Assembly (NCBI GenBank): GCA_025455225.1
Contig: JALOMY010000024.1
Location: 1 to 21,949 of the forward strand
DNA from: Cyclobacteriaceae bacterium
Lineage (GTDB): Bacteria; Bacteroidota; Bacteroidia; Cytophagales; Cyclobacteriaceae
Direction of reading: 5' to 3'
Length of the DNA stretch: 21,949 nt
The notes below the pieces were generated by a model. The model was not told the origin of the DNA. It searched no databases and was given only the letters and a program-made list of their open reading frames with translations. Both the position numbers and the translations under genes were made by a program. Positions 6,853 to 15,527 of the stretch are shown piece after piece; the first letter of the stretch is position 1, and each line of letters starts with the position of its first letter.

Positions 6853-8040
6853 ATGCAATCGTATGTATTCCCGAAACGTTTGAAGCGGTCTAAGCAAGAT
6901 GCCCGTATTGGGTATACTTCCAATGAAGCGGTTCGGTTAGTCAGGGCAGGGCACGAATATTTTGATTTACTGGACCAGTTAATTGCTGGTGCCCGGTTCA
7001 CCATACACCTACAGACATACATTTTTGAAGAGGATGAAACTGGTAAACGTGTAGCCCGGGCCTTAATGGAGGCAGCCAGGCGGAAAGTGAAGGTTTATAT
7101 TATTGCCGATGGCTATGCTTCTCAAAATTTATCATCTGCCTTTGTTAATCAATTGCGTGAACAGGGTATTTACTTTCGGTTTTTTAGTTCGTACTTCAGA
7201 AGCCGGTATTTTTACTTTGGTCGAAGGCTACATCATAAAATCGTAGTGGTGGATAGTGAGCGAAGCCTGGTTGGGGGTATCAATATTGGCGATCATTATA
7301 ATGATACAACCGAAAATGTTGCCTGGCTTGATTGGGCGGTTTATGTGCAAGGCGAGATAGGTTCGCGACTTCAGGAGATTTGTGAGAAACGTATCCGCAA
7401 TCATGTTTTCACCCGAACTGTAAGACCACCCTTGCCCGATAATGAAAACAGAGTTCGTGTACGGCCCCGAATTAACGATTGGGTCAGGCGAAAACGGGAA
7501 ATAACTCAAAGTTACCTGGAGATGTTTCAGTCAGCGCAGTCGCACGTAACGGTAATTTCGAGCTATTTCATACCCGGCAAGGAGTTACGCAAAATGATCG
7601 CTTCTGCAACCCGGAGAGGGGTAAAGGTTCGGGTAATTCTGGCGGGCATTTCAGATGTAGTTATTGCGAAGTACGCTGAACGTTTTATGTATAGATGGTT
7701 ACTACGGAATAAGGTTGAGATATGGGAGTATCAGAAGCGTGTGCTTCATGCCAAGCTCGCAACCTATGATGATAGGTGGGTAACCGTGGGCTCATATAAC
7801 CTGAATAACATCAGTGCCTATGCAAGCGTGGAATTGAATCTTGATATCGATGATAAAGGATTTGCACAGGATGTTGGAAACCGGTTGAACCAAATCATCA
7901 GGAATGAATGCATCCGCATTACTCAGGAGGATTTTCATAAGAAGCAAACATTATGGGAGCACTTCTTACAGCGAAGTGCATACGATATTTTCCGGATTAT
8001 ACTTTTCTTATTTACCTTCTATTTTAAACAGCGCGATTAA
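6853..8040 (+). CDS. cls: Cardiolipin synthase / phospholipase D superfamily protein
   Basis: A 395-residue enzyme with two HKD catalytic motifs of the phospholipase D superfamily: H127-x-K129-x4-D134 in 'LHHKIVVVDSERSLVGGINI', and H299-x-K301-x4-D306 in 'VLHAKLATYDDRWVTVGSYN'. It lacks the two N-terminal transmembrane helices of ClsA-type enzymes and is close in length to ClsB-type enzymes. An amphipathic, aromatic-rich C-terminus ('YDIFRIILFLFTFYFKQRD') and a strongly basic surface probably attach it to the inner face of the membrane. Expected reaction: transfer of a phosphatidyl group to make cardiolipin; which donor and acceptor it uses cannot be told from sequence. It stands alone and converges on the YdjM-like gene with a 4-base gap. 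Confidence 0.88.
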   Translation: MQSYVFPKRLKRSKQDARIGYTSNEAVRLVRAGHEYFDLLDQLIAGARFTIHLQTYIFEEDETGKRVARALMEAARRKVKVYIIADGYASQNLSSAFVNQLREQGIYFRFFSSYFRSRYFYFGRRLHHKIVVVDSERSLVGGINIGDHYNDTTENVAWLDWAVYVQGEIGSRLQEICEKRIRNHVFTRTVRPPLPDNENRVRVRPRINDWVRRKREITQSYLEMFQSAQSHVTVISSYFIPGKELRKMIASATRRGVKVRVILAGISDVVIAKYAERFMYRWLLRNKVEIWEYQKRVLHAKLATYDDRWVTVGSYNLNNISAYASVELNLDIDDKGFAQDVGNRLNQIIRNECIRITQEDFHKKQTLWEHFLQRSAYDIFRIILFLFTFYFKQRD

Positions 8041-8044
8041 TACG

Positions 8045-9070
8045 CTAATATAGGTATTCAGTCTTACCGCGAATACGCCTGATCATGTTCATGACGATTT
8101 CTTTATTCCAATTGGCAAACCGGCCTCGCTGAATAACCAATTGGTTGTCGGATGGATGACTTAAATAATAGTGAAAAACGAATCGCTCATGGGGTGTTGC
8201 CCATCCGGTAATTTGTCCGAATCGCAGATCGCTGAAGATCAATTTACCATGCCTCACTTCAGCAATGTAATAACCTTGCGAAAACCGGATGAGGTGCTGA
8301 AGTGATTCGTGATCGCTGATGGTATCCAGTGCTTGTTTATTTTGAGGAAAGTATTGATAAGTGATTGTAGGTTCCTGATCGAATACTGAGCGATGACCGA
8401 TGTAAAATCCACTGTCTGCATCAACCGCAATAAACCACAACCACGAATTAAGAGGCGTTGGGGTTGCCAGGAATCGGGAGTAAGCGATGGATTGCTGCTG
8501 CAATGAATTTTTTACATCCCTGGTAATGGTATATTTATTCCAGGCGGCATAACCCAGGTAAAGAAAACTGATGGTCAGCCCGCCAATAACCCACTTCAGG
8601 CGAGCCGGATGACCAGGCTTTAAAAGCAGTAATGCCACGGTAGCTACACCCAGCGAAAAGGAGAAGAATGGATCGGCAACGAAAAGGAAGTGATAAGCAA
8701 AACGCGTATGACTGAAGGGTTCGAACCAACCGACACCATAAGCATTGCAGGAATCGATTAGCAAGTGTATTGTCATTTGAATAAACCAAAACATAAACCA
8801 GGCTCTCAGTTTCATATCGGGTTTCATGTACCATCGGTCAAAGAAAAACGCGAGCGCTGAAGCCGTAATAAATACAAACAGGAAGGAATGGGTAAAGCCG
8901 CGATGAGCCAGCAGGTTTTCAGAAAACGAAATCCAGAAGGAGGTAACAAAGTCGATGTCTGGCAGGCTTTGTGCAACGGCACCCAGAAGTAAGGCTTGCT
9001 TCCCTATTTTTTTTCCGGCCATAGCTTCGCCCACTACGGCACCCAGGGCAATGTGGGTTAATGTATCCAT
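8045..9070 (-). CDS. Membrane-bound metal-dependent hydrolase, YdjM/DUF457-like
   Basis: A 341-residue integral membrane protein of the family named after E. coli YdjM, thought to be a metal-dependent hydrolase. The N-terminal 150 residues carry the family motifs: 'MDTLTHIALGAVVG', 'LPDIDF' (37-42), 'HRGFTHS' (56-62) and 'HLLIDSCNAYGVGWFEPF' (102-119), giving clustered His and Asp residues that could bind metal at the membrane. Four or five hydrophobic helices follow to about 175. The C-terminal 165 residues are soluble and beta-rich, and are absent from the short E. coli protein but common in longer homologues. Substrate unknown. Its upstream region is shared with the divergent ABC-F gene and contains a long inverted repeat. 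Confidence 0.82.
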   Translation of the reverse strand: MDTLTHIALGAVVGEAMAGKKIGKQALLLGAVAQSLPDIDFVTSFWISFSENLLAHRGFTHSFLFVFITASALAFFFDRWYMKPDMKLRAWFMFWFIQMTIHLLIDSCNAYGVGWFEPFSHTRFAYHFLFVADPFFSFSLGVATVALLLLKPGHPARLKWVIGGLTISFLYLGYAAWNKYTITRDVKNSLQQQSIAYSRFLATPTPLNSWLWFIAVDADSGFYIGHRSVFDQEPTITYQYFPQNKQALDTISDHESLQHLIRFSQGYYIAEVRHGKLIFSDLRFGQITGWATPHERFVFHYYLSHPSDNQLVIQRGRFANWNKEIVMNMIRRIRGKTEYLY

Positions 9071-9087
9071 ACCTCATGTATATGAAG

Positions 9088-9095
9088 CGAATGTA
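9088..9095 (-). promoter_or_regulatory. Possible -7 promoter box of the YdjM-like gene
   Basis: On the minus strand this reads TACATTCG, one base away from TAnnTTTG, ending 17 bases before the ATG at 9070. No TTG sits at the usual 19-base spacing, so the evidence is the -7 match and its position only. Confidence 0.3.
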
Positions 9096-9110
9096 CCGAA
9101 CCAATACAAA

Positions 9111-9136
9111 ATCCGATATGATAATTATCATCGGAT
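9111..9136. promoter_or_regulatory. 26-base inverted repeat between divergent genes, candidate operator
   Basis: Outer arms ATCCGAT (9111-9117) and ATCGGAT (9130-9136) are exact reverse complements, and the interior contains the perfect 14-base palindrome ATGATAATTATCAT (9118-9131), so the arms and core overlap slightly. It lies 41 bases upstream of the YdjM-like start and 54 bases upstream of the ABC-F start, where a regulator could touch both promoters. No regulator gene is adjacent. Confidence 0.45.
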
Positions 9137-9162
9137 CACCTGAAACTTACCAACCTTACGAT

Positions 9163-9170
9163 TACTTTTG
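9163..9170 (+). promoter_or_regulatory. -7 promoter box of the ABC-F gene
   Basis: TACTTTTG matches the Bacteroidota -7 consensus TAnnTTTG exactly and ends 20 bases before the GTG start. The -33 region (9140-9143) reads CTGA, a poor TTG. The implied leader is only about 12-15 bases. Confidence 0.5.
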
Positions 9171-9190
9171 CACCTTAGAAATCATTACAC

Positions 9191-11056
9191 GTGAATCTTT
9201 TATCTGCTGAATTAATTTCAAAATCCTTCAACGACCGCTGGTTGTTTAAAGACATTTCATTAGGCATTTCCAAAGGGGAGAAATTTGCCCTGGTAGGCAA
9301 CAATGGGGTAGGTAAATCAACATTATTGAAAATTCTAACCGGTGAACTTCCGTCTGATTCGGGAACAGTAATCGTGAGGGATGGTGTTCGTTTGGGATTC
9401 TTAACCCAACAACCCACCGTTGAGGATGCATTACAAGTTAAGGACTTACTGTTTAATGATCAGAATGAAATTGCCCGGGTTGTTAAGGAGTATGAGGATT
9501 GCCTGCACCATCCGGATGTGTCGCATGAGCGAATGCAAATAGCGTTGGAAAAGATGGACGAGCTTAATGCCTGGGATTATGATTCCAAGGTTCAGGAAGT
9601 GATTGGGAAGTTAGGCGTTCCGGATATGGATAAGACTTTCGGAGAACTTTCGGGTGGGCAAAAGAAACGAATCTTCCTTGCCCAATTGCTTTTACAGGAA
9701 CCTGATTTGATTATCATGGACGAACCCACCAACCATCTTGATTTATCGGCAATTGAGTGGTTAGAAAATTTTCTTGCAGGGCCTGAAGTTACCCTGATTA
9801 TGGTTACGCATGATCGTTACTTCCTGGACGCTGTGGCAACTGAAATACTTGAATTGGACAGGCAGCAATTATACCGCTATAAGGGTAATTATGCCTATTT
9901 CCTTGAAAAGAAAAGTGAACGCGAAGAAATACTCAAAGCTGAAGTGAGCAAAGCACGGAATCTGCTTAAGAAAGAACTGGAATGGATGAGACGGCAGCCT
10001 AAAGCACGCGGGACAAAAGCGAAGTACCGAATTGATGCGTTCTATGAGCTGAAAGAAAAAGCATCCCAGGAATTAAGGAAGGATCGCCTCGAACTTGATA
10101 TTAAAGAAAGTCGTCAGGGTGGAAAAATCCTGGAAGTAAATCACTTGACAAAATCATTTAACGGAACACCGGTCGTGAGTGATTTTTCCTATGTGTTTAA
10201 GAAAAACGACCGGATTGGCATTGTTGGAAATAATGGAGTAGGAAAGAGCACCTTTCTGAATTTGCTAACGCAACGATTGAAGCCTGATTCAGGTGAAGTT
10301 CTTCCCGGTATTACTACCAGGTTTGGATATTTTACACAGGATTCCATGAACCTCAATCCGGCCAACCGGGTGATCGAAGAAGTAAAAAACATTGCTGAAT
10401 TCATTACCCTTTCGGATGGAACCCAGGTTTCTGCCTCCAAATTTCTGGACAACTTCTTATTTCCGCCTTCCAAGCAATATACCTATGTCGAAAAATTAAG
10501 CGGGGGAGAAAAGAAGCGGTTGCAGTTGCTTAAAATGCTCGTAACCAATCCCAATTTTTTAATACTTGATGAACCAACCAATGACTTCGATATTGATACT
10601 TTGAATGTGCTGGAAGAGTTCCTTGAGAAATTTACTGGTTGTTTATTGCTGGTATCCCACGACCGATACTTTATGGATCACCTCGTGGATCAGTTGTTTG
10701 TTTTTGAAGGAGAGGGTAAAATCAGATTCTTTAACGGAAACTATACTGATTACCGGGATTGGCTTGACGAACCCAAGACGGAAGAAATAATTACACCGGT
10801 TTCTCAACCAGTTCGCGAGGCAGCGCCAAATAAAAGGAAAGTTACGTTCAAGGAAAAACAGGAATACGAGAAGTTGCAATCCGAAATAAGTAATCTGGAA
10901 AAGCAAAAAAAGGAAATTGAAGCACAGTTAAGTTCCGGAATAACCGATCACATTAAGTTACAGGAATACGGAGTTCAGTTAAGCACCATTAATAAATCAC
11001 TCGATGAAAAGACCATGCGATGGATGGAACTGGCTGAAGTCATTGAGTATGAATAA
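9191..11056 (+). CDS. uup: ABC-F family ATPase, Uup type
   Basis: A 621-residue soluble protein with two ABC ATPase domains and no membrane part. Domain 1: Walker A 'GNNGVGKST' (36-44), signature 'LSGGQ' (153-157), Walker B 'LIIMDEPT' (173-180) and 'THDRY'. Domain 2: Walker A 'GNNGVGKST' (346-354), signature 'LSGGE' (436-440), Walker B 'FLILDEPT' (456-463) and 'SHDRY'. The interdomain linker (about 240-305) is a charged helix pair. A C-terminal coiled coil ('KLQSEISNLEKQKKEIEAQL', 561-580, and beyond) is the mark of Uup, which acts on ribosomes and branched DNA in E. coli; other ABC-F proteins act in translation or ribosome protection. The start is GTG, since no ATG lies upstream or near. No Shine-Dalgarno is visible. 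The next gene follows after 12 bases. Confidence 0.92.
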   Translation: MNLLSAELISKSFNDRWLFKDISLGISKGEKFALVGNNGVGKSTLLKILTGELPSDSGTVIVRDGVRLGFLTQQPTVEDALQVKDLLFNDQNEIARVVKEYEDCLHHPDVSHERMQIALEKMDELNAWDYDSKVQEVIGKLGVPDMDKTFGELSGGQKKRIFLAQLLLQEPDLIIMDEPTNHLDLSAIEWLENFLAGPEVTLIMVTHDRYFLDAVATEILELDRQQLYRYKGNYAYFLEKKSEREEILKAEVSKARNLLKKELEWMRRQPKARGTKAKYRIDAFYELKEKASQELRKDRLELDIKESRQGGKILEVNHLTKSFNGTPVVSDFSYVFKKNDRIGIVGNNGVGKSTFLNLLTQRLKPDSGEVLPGITTRFGYFTQDSMNLNPANRVIEEVKNIAEFITLSDGTQVSASKFLDNFLFPPSKQYTYVEKLSGGEKKRLQLLKMLVTNPNFLILDEPTNDFDIDTLNVLEEFLEKFTGCLLLVSHDRYFMDHLVDQLFVFEGEGKIRFFNGNYTDYRDWLDEPKTEEIITPVSQPVREAAPNKRKVTFKEKQEYEKLQSEISNLEKQKKEIEAQLSSGITDHIKLQEYGVQLSTINKSLDEKTMRWMELAEVIEYE

Positions 11057-11068
11057 ATTCCTGTCAAC

Positions 11069-11410
11069 ATGATGATAACCATTACCAGCATTCGCCTGAA
11101 ATCACCCTGGATGTTTTTTGCGCTTTCGTATCGCGCCATGAAGATCATGTTTCAATTAAAGAATACCGATGTTCTTGAAATCAGGAAACGAGGATTCTGG
11201 AAAAATCACTATACCCTTACAGCCTGGAAAACCGAACACGAATTGAAAGATTTTGCTCATTCGGGTGCGCACCTTGAAGCCATGAGAAAATCGGCTGCCA
11301 TTGCTGAAGAAATCAGAACCTTAACGCTTCCTATGGATTCAATTCCCAACTGGAAGGTAGCTCAGCAACTATTGCTCGATAAAGGCAAGTGTTTGCGCTT
11401 CCAGGATTAA
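11069..11410 (+). CDS. Small protein resembling DUF3291/CrtA-like alpha-beta-barrel family
   Basis: A 113-residue soluble protein. 'MMITITSIRLKSPWMFFALS' opens with a beta strand; 'GFWKNHYTLTAWKTEHELKD' followed by 'FAHSGAHLEAMRKS' is the strand-turn-helix with conserved W, F, H and M that occurs in dimeric alpha-beta barrel (ABM-type) proteins such as DUF3291 and spheroidene monooxygenase-like proteins. The 'FAHSGAHLEAM' histidines could be a binding or catalytic site. It follows the ABC-F gene by 12 bases and is probably cotranscribed, though no functional link is clear. Its last four bases overlap the convergent ntpK gene. The family assignment is from pattern only. Confidence 0.6.
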   Translation: MMITITSIRLKSPWMFFALSYRAMKIMFQLKNTDVLEIRKRGFWKNHYTLTAWKTEHELKDFAHSGAHLEAMRKSAAIAEEIRTLTLPMDSIPNWKVAQQLLLDKGKCLRFQD

Positions 11411-11856
11411 AGTGATGCATTAATCAGGAACGTAGCAGCAAAAGCAATAATGGCATAGAGTTCCGGAAATACCGCCAGGATCATGGTCTTTCCAAACACA
11501 TCGTGTCCACCAGCTATTGCATTAATGCCGTTACCACAGATTTTACCTTGGTGAATGGCACTGAAGAACCCCACACCGCCTAACATAATACCTGCACCAA
11601 GAATGGCAGCTCCCTGTAATAACGTAATGGTGGGGCTAATCACTCCTGAATTATTGATAATAAAGAAACCGGCAAATCCATAAAGACCCTGTGTACCCGG
11701 AAGGGCACTCAGCAACATATAATTGCCAAAGGCATCTTCACGTCTTTTTAAAGCACCGATGGAAGCTTGTCCGCCAATGGATACACCGATGGCACTTCCA
11801 ATGCCGGAAAAGAAAACCATGATGCCTAATCCGATGTATGCTAATGTAATTTCCAT
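11407..11856 (-). CDS. ntpK: V-type ATPase subunit K (membrane rotor ring, double hairpin)
   Basis: A 149-residue proteolipid with four transmembrane helices, formed by a duplicated two-helix hairpin: about 5-27, 53-70, 80-103 and 126-147. It makes the rotating ring that carries ions across the membrane. Lined up with Enterococcus hirae NtpK, every Na+ ligand position is present: L52, T55 and Q56 in 'ALPGTQGLYGF', Q103 in 'HQGK', and the ion-carrying glutamate E132 in 'FPELYAIIAF'; the supporting Y59 is also present. The first hairpin lacks a carboxylate, as in NtpK, so each protomer should carry one ion. This is strong evidence for sodium coupling. It is the last gene of the operon, 12 bases after ntpI, and its stop overlaps the convergent small gene. 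Confidence 0.95.
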   Translation of the reverse strand: MEITLAYIGLGIMVFFSGIGSAIGVSIGGQASIGALKRREDAFGNYMLLSALPGTQGLYGFAGFFIINNSGVISPTITLLQGAAILGAGIMLGGVGFFSAIHQGKICGNGINAIAGGHDVFGKTMILAVFPELYAIIAFAATFLINASL

Positions 11857-11868
11857 AATGATAATTTA

Positions 11869-13656
11869 TTATTGAGTTGAAGTTTGATTTTCTGTTTTCC
11901 TGGCTAGGGGAGTAAATGGTTTACCACCTCCCATAAAGCCACTGTTCTTGTAAAATTCAACAAAGGTTAAACGCATGGGATGGACAAAAGCGCTTAACGA
12001 AGACAACAACAGGTTTGCTGTATGTCCGATGATCAACACTACAGCGAATAATACAAGGCCCACATAGGGTACTGATTTGGCCGACAAGGCAATGCTGTTT
12101 ACCACAATACCCAGAATAGCACTCGATACACCCAGTGCAAACAACCGAATGTAGCTCAGCAAATCACCAAACACACCGGTTATGTTATAAAGATCTGTCA
12201 ATCCAAAGCCAATTGATTTCAGCCATCCTTTCTCAGGTGCACCGAATATAACAATGCAACCCAACGCGATCCAGATTAATACCTGGCTAACAGAAGGAAT
12301 TAATTGAATCAGGTAGCGATCTGCAAGGCTGATTAACAGAAGAATCCACCCGATTTTGGAAAGAGCATATTGAAAGCCCTGGTATATCCATAGCTTATAA
12401 GCTTGTACACCAATTCCGAAAATGATCTGGATAAAGCCGATAATCAGGGCCAGGTTGAATAGTTTATTGTAATCCAGAAAGATCGATTCCAGGTTTTTGA
12501 AGTAATCAATCTTTACCATCTCCAACCCGAATAAGGTACCTGAAATAATTCCTGCAAAGATGGTTGAAAGGCCTAAAAATTGTACAAGGGTTAGTAGGTC
12601 ATGGTTGATGGAAGATTTACGAATTTTTAAAAAGGTTGCCAGCAGAGTGATCACAACACCGTATCCAAGGTCACCCAGGCAGAGGCCGAAGAATAATAAA
12701 AAGAAGGGAGCAAAGAACACGGTTAAATCCAGTTCGTTGTAGCGAGGTAATGAAAACAGCGCACCGATTGGTTCGAACAATCGCGAGAACGCATTATTTC
12801 TTAGTAAGACAGGGGGCGCATCTTCATTCCCTGGTAGTGTGCTGAGATAAACAATTTTTTCCTTGCCCAGAAAATCCTTCAACACCTGCTCCTGAGATTT
12901 CGGGCACCAGGCTTCAACAATGGAAAGTGTTTCATCACCCGCTTCTTTAACCGCTTTCCTTGCCAGGTGAAGATTAAGTTGATCTTTGGCTTCGGTTAAC
13001 CGGTAACTTAATCCATTACTTAAGTTTGCAGCATAGTCATCCAATTTAGAATTCAATTCTTTAACCGACCGCTGCAATTCATCGCGCTTTTGTTTTAACG
13101 ATGCCAACGATTGGGCAGGCAAGGCTACGGGTGACAACGGTAATTCTTCATCGGGTTTACGGAAAATAACGAAGTAATGAATGCCATTGACGGTATTGAT
13201 CAGCTGCAAGGCATAATTATGCTGCCATTCATAGTTGAATTTGCGCTGCGGATACTCGAAAAACTTGGCTTCATATCCGGTGCGTTCTTCGATTTTCTTT
13301 AGTGCTTGGCGGTCGAAATCGCCCCAGGGTTCAAGCAATCGAATTTCAATGTTAAGGGCTTCCAGTTCATGTTGCACATGTTCAGCCTGCTTTTCCATTT
13401 CGGCAATTTCTGCCAGGGATGGAAACTCGCTGCTTTTAATTGGAGCTTTACCATTGATCTTAACTTTCCTGCGTTTAAACCGCCTGATAGCTTCCTCGGT
13501 TTCACGTATTATTTGGCTTAGTTCCTCGGTTTCATCATCCGGTGTTGTTTCATACCCATGAATTTGCACCAAACCAAGATCCATTAGCTTTTCAGTGAAA
13601 GCCTCTTTGTCCTGATGGTGGAGCAGCATGGTATATTTTATCATAGGTACAATCAT
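11869..13656 (-). CDS. ntpI: V-type ATPase subunit I (membrane stator)
   Basis: A 595-residue stator subunit. Residues 1 to about 310 are the cytoplasmic arm, alpha/beta with a coiled coil at 184-235; the rest holds seven or eight transmembrane helices, starting at 'LTVFFAPFFLLFFGLCLGDL' (311-330). The essential arginine that faces the ring glutamate is R504 in 'LLSYIRLFALGVSSA'. The family C-terminal motif 'FVHPMRLTFVEFYKNSGF' (557-574) is present. The half-channels in this subunit deliver ions to subunit K. The length is on the short side for the family, as is usual in bacteria of this operon type. The ATG overlaps the ntpD stop by four bases (ATGA), which suggests translational coupling. 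Confidence 0.95.
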   Translation of the reverse strand: MIVPMIKYTMLLHHQDKEAFTEKLMDLGLVQIHGYETTPDDETEELSQIIRETEEAIRRFKRRKVKINGKAPIKSSEFPSLAEIAEMEKQAEHVQHELEALNIEIRLLEPWGDFDRQALKKIEERTGYEAKFFEYPQRKFNYEWQHNYALQLINTVNGIHYFVIFRKPDEELPLSPVALPAQSLASLKQKRDELQRSVKELNSKLDDYAANLSNGLSYRLTEAKDQLNLHLARKAVKEAGDETLSIVEAWCPKSQEQVLKDFLGKEKIVYLSTLPGNEDAPPVLLRNNAFSRLFEPIGALFSLPRYNELDLTVFFAPFFLLFFGLCLGDLGYGVVITLLATFLKIRKSSINHDLLTLVQFLGLSTIFAGIISGTLFGLEMVKIDYFKNLESIFLDYNKLFNLALIIGFIQIIFGIGVQAYKLWIYQGFQYALSKIGWILLLISLADRYLIQLIPSVSQVLIWIALGCIVIFGAPEKGWLKSIGFGLTDLYNITGVFGDLLSYIRLFALGVSSAILGIVVNSIALSAKSVPYVGLVLFAVVLIIGHTANLLLSSLSAFVHPMRLTFVEFYKNSGFMGGGKPFTPLARKTENQTSTQ

Positions 13657-14252
13657 ACAACTGCTTTTTCCTGATTCCGTTTCTTTAATATTTTCTGAGA
13701 AGCTTTAGCCAGGTTCTCCTCATCTTCAAGGAATCGTTTGATTCTTCGAATCGCTTCCTGGTATTCGGGTATTTGTACTTTTTCGTAGAGGTTTACTTTC
13801 TGAGTGGTTTTCTTTCGGGCGTATTCCAGGATTTGAGTTGCCCGGGCTGAGACTTCATACAGTAAGCGTAACCGCGCCAGGTCTTCCAGGATACGGATTC
13901 CGTCCAGGAACCAATCCGGTTTATGATACTGACTGATCTCCATCAGCTCAAATTCAATAGCATCAAGAATTGGAATTTTAACACCGGCAATTACCCGTGA
14001 ACGGTAGGAGGCAACCTTGATTTTCACCAGGCCTTCTTCGAACTCCACCCATAACCGCGTAAGGTTTTTAACTTCCTGTAGCCGTTGTGCCAGTTTAACT
14101 TCATATTCAACAGCTTTATCCTTCAGCTTCTTAATTTCCAGACGTAAAGCCGCTTCCTTACTCTTAAGGGTAGGCAAGGCTTTCTCACGAACGGTAAGTT
14201 GTTTCGACAGTTCGTAGAGTGAAGTTTTGTTGTATTTGAACTTCAGCGCCAT
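13653..14252 (-). CDS. ntpD: V-type ATPase subunit D (central rotor shaft)
   Basis: A 199-residue, mostly helical protein that forms the long antiparallel coiled coil of the central shaft inside the A3B3 headpiece. The N-terminal helix reads 'TLKSKEAALRLEIKKLKDKA' (28-47), and a matching C-terminal helix runs over about 125-195 ('LRLLYEVSARATQILEYARK', then 'YQEAIRRIKRFLEDEENLAK'). The middle part is a short beta-hairpin region. In other V-ATPases D pairs with subunit F at the base of the shaft; no F gene is visible in this operon. It begins six bases after the ntpB stop and overlaps ntpI. Confidence 0.92.
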   Translation of the reverse strand: MALKFKYNKTSLYELSKQLTVREKALPTLKSKEAALRLEIKKLKDKAVEYEVKLAQRLQEVKNLTRLWVEFEEGLVKIKVASYRSRVIAGVKIPILDAIEFELMEISQYHKPDWFLDGIRILEDLARLRLLYEVSARATQILEYARKKTTQKVNLYEKVQIPEYQEAIRRIKRFLEDEENLAKASQKILKKRNQEKAVV

Positions 14253-14258
14253 TGTCTT

Positions 14259-15524
14259 TCAGTTTTTCCAGTATTTATCAACTAAATCCTGGCGGATGGT
14301 TAATTCTTCCTTTTTAAAATACCGGGCAAATAATTCCCAGCTTGTGTTCAGCATATCGTCAATACCCACATTAACATCAATGGCAAGGAGCTTTTCACTG
14401 TATTCCTTAGCATAGCTAAGGCATCGTTTATCATAATCATTCAGGTCGAATCCGTTTTCAAGTTTAGTTCTTGCGTTGGCAGAATCGGAATACAAGCGAA
14501 CGGCTGTGTTCATGACTTGCGGATGATCTTCCCTTGTTTTTTTACCGATCACCAGTTGTTTCAATCTGGAAAGGCTGCGGAACGGATCTACAATGGTTTT
14601 ACCAATCTCTGAATCCCTGCGAAGGAATAACTGACCTTCGGTAATGTATCCGGTATTGTCCGGAATAGCATGGGTGATATCACCTCCGGATAACGTTGTT
14701 ACTGCAATTATCGTAATGGAGCCACCGGATGGAAACTGAACAGCCTTTTCATAGAGTCGGGCCAGGTCACTGTAAAGCGAAGCCGGCATATTATCCTTGG
14801 ATGAGATCTGATCCATGTTGTTGCTTACAATACTTAAGGCATCACAGTAGAGGGTTAAGTCGGTAAGCAGAACTAAAACCTTTTCATTTCGGTCAACGGC
14901 AAAATATTCGGCAGCAGTAAGCGCCATATCCGGAATCAACAAGCGTTCAATACTGGGATCTTCCGTGGTGTTTATAAATGATACAATCCGATCGATGGCG
15001 CCTGCGTTTTCAAATATGTTCTTGTAAAAGAGATAATCATCGTGCTGCAGACCAATACCACCGAGTATAATCCGGTCTGCTTTTGCCCGAAGCGCTACAT
15101 CGGCCATGACTTGGTTATAGGGTTGTTCCGGATCAGCAAAGAAGGGTATTTTCTGCCCGGTAACCAGGGTGTTATTCAAATCAATGCCGGCAATGCCGGT
15201 AGGAATTAATGATTCGCCTTGTACTTCAGGACCATTATCAATAGGCTTGCCATAGGCATTAAGAAAACGACCGGCCAGATCGGTCGATACTTTTAAGACA
15301 GGGGGCTTACCGGTAAAAATTACTTCGGCATCGGTAGGTATACCATCCGTACCTGAGAACACCTGCAACGTTACATGGTCGCCAACAATTTTGACAACCT
15401 GGGCCAATCTTCCGTTAATGATGGCCAGTTCATCATAGCTGGCCATGTTACACCGTAACTCACAGGTTGCTTTATTGATTCGGGTTATTTTATGAAATAT
15501 GGGTTGAAAGGCTTGATATTTCAT
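14259..15524 (-). CDS. ntpB: V-type ATPase subunit B (non-catalytic headpiece subunit)
   Basis: A 421-residue non-catalytic ATPase subunit that alternates with A in the hexameric head. It has the beta-barrel N-domain ('ASYDELAIINGRLAQVVKIV', 28-47), 'GRFLNAYGKPID' (86-97), 'GIAGIDLNNTLVTGQKIPFF' and 'VLVLLTDLTLYCDALSIV'. There is no Walker A motif, as expected for B. The segment that in most B subunits reads like 'PGRRGYPGYMYTDLA' is here 'SSKDNMPASLYSDLARLYEK', a divergence I associate with the Chlamydia/Bacteroidota branch. The start at 15524 lies three bases after the ntpA stop; an internal ATG at M27 ('MASYDELAIING') fits the usual B N-terminus equally well, so the first 26 residues are doubtful. 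Confidence 0.94.
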   Translation of the reverse strand: MKYQAFQPIFHKITRINKATCELRCNMASYDELAIINGRLAQVVKIVGDHVTLQVFSGTDGIPTDAEVIFTGKPPVLKVSTDLAGRFLNAYGKPIDNGPEVQGESLIPTGIAGIDLNNTLVTGQKIPFFADPEQPYNQVMADVALRAKADRIILGGIGLQHDDYLFYKNIFENAGAIDRIVSFINTTEDPSIERLLIPDMALTAAEYFAVDRNEKVLVLLTDLTLYCDALSIVSNNMDQISSKDNMPASLYSDLARLYEKAVQFPSGGSITIIAVTTLSGGDITHAIPDNTGYITEGQLFLRRDSEIGKTIVDPFRSLSRLKQLVIGKKTREDHPQVMNTAVRLYSDSANARTKLENGFDLNDYDKRCLSYAKEYSEKLLAIDVNVGIDDMLNTSWELFARYFKKEELTIRQDLVDKYWKN

Positions 15525-15527
15525 GAC

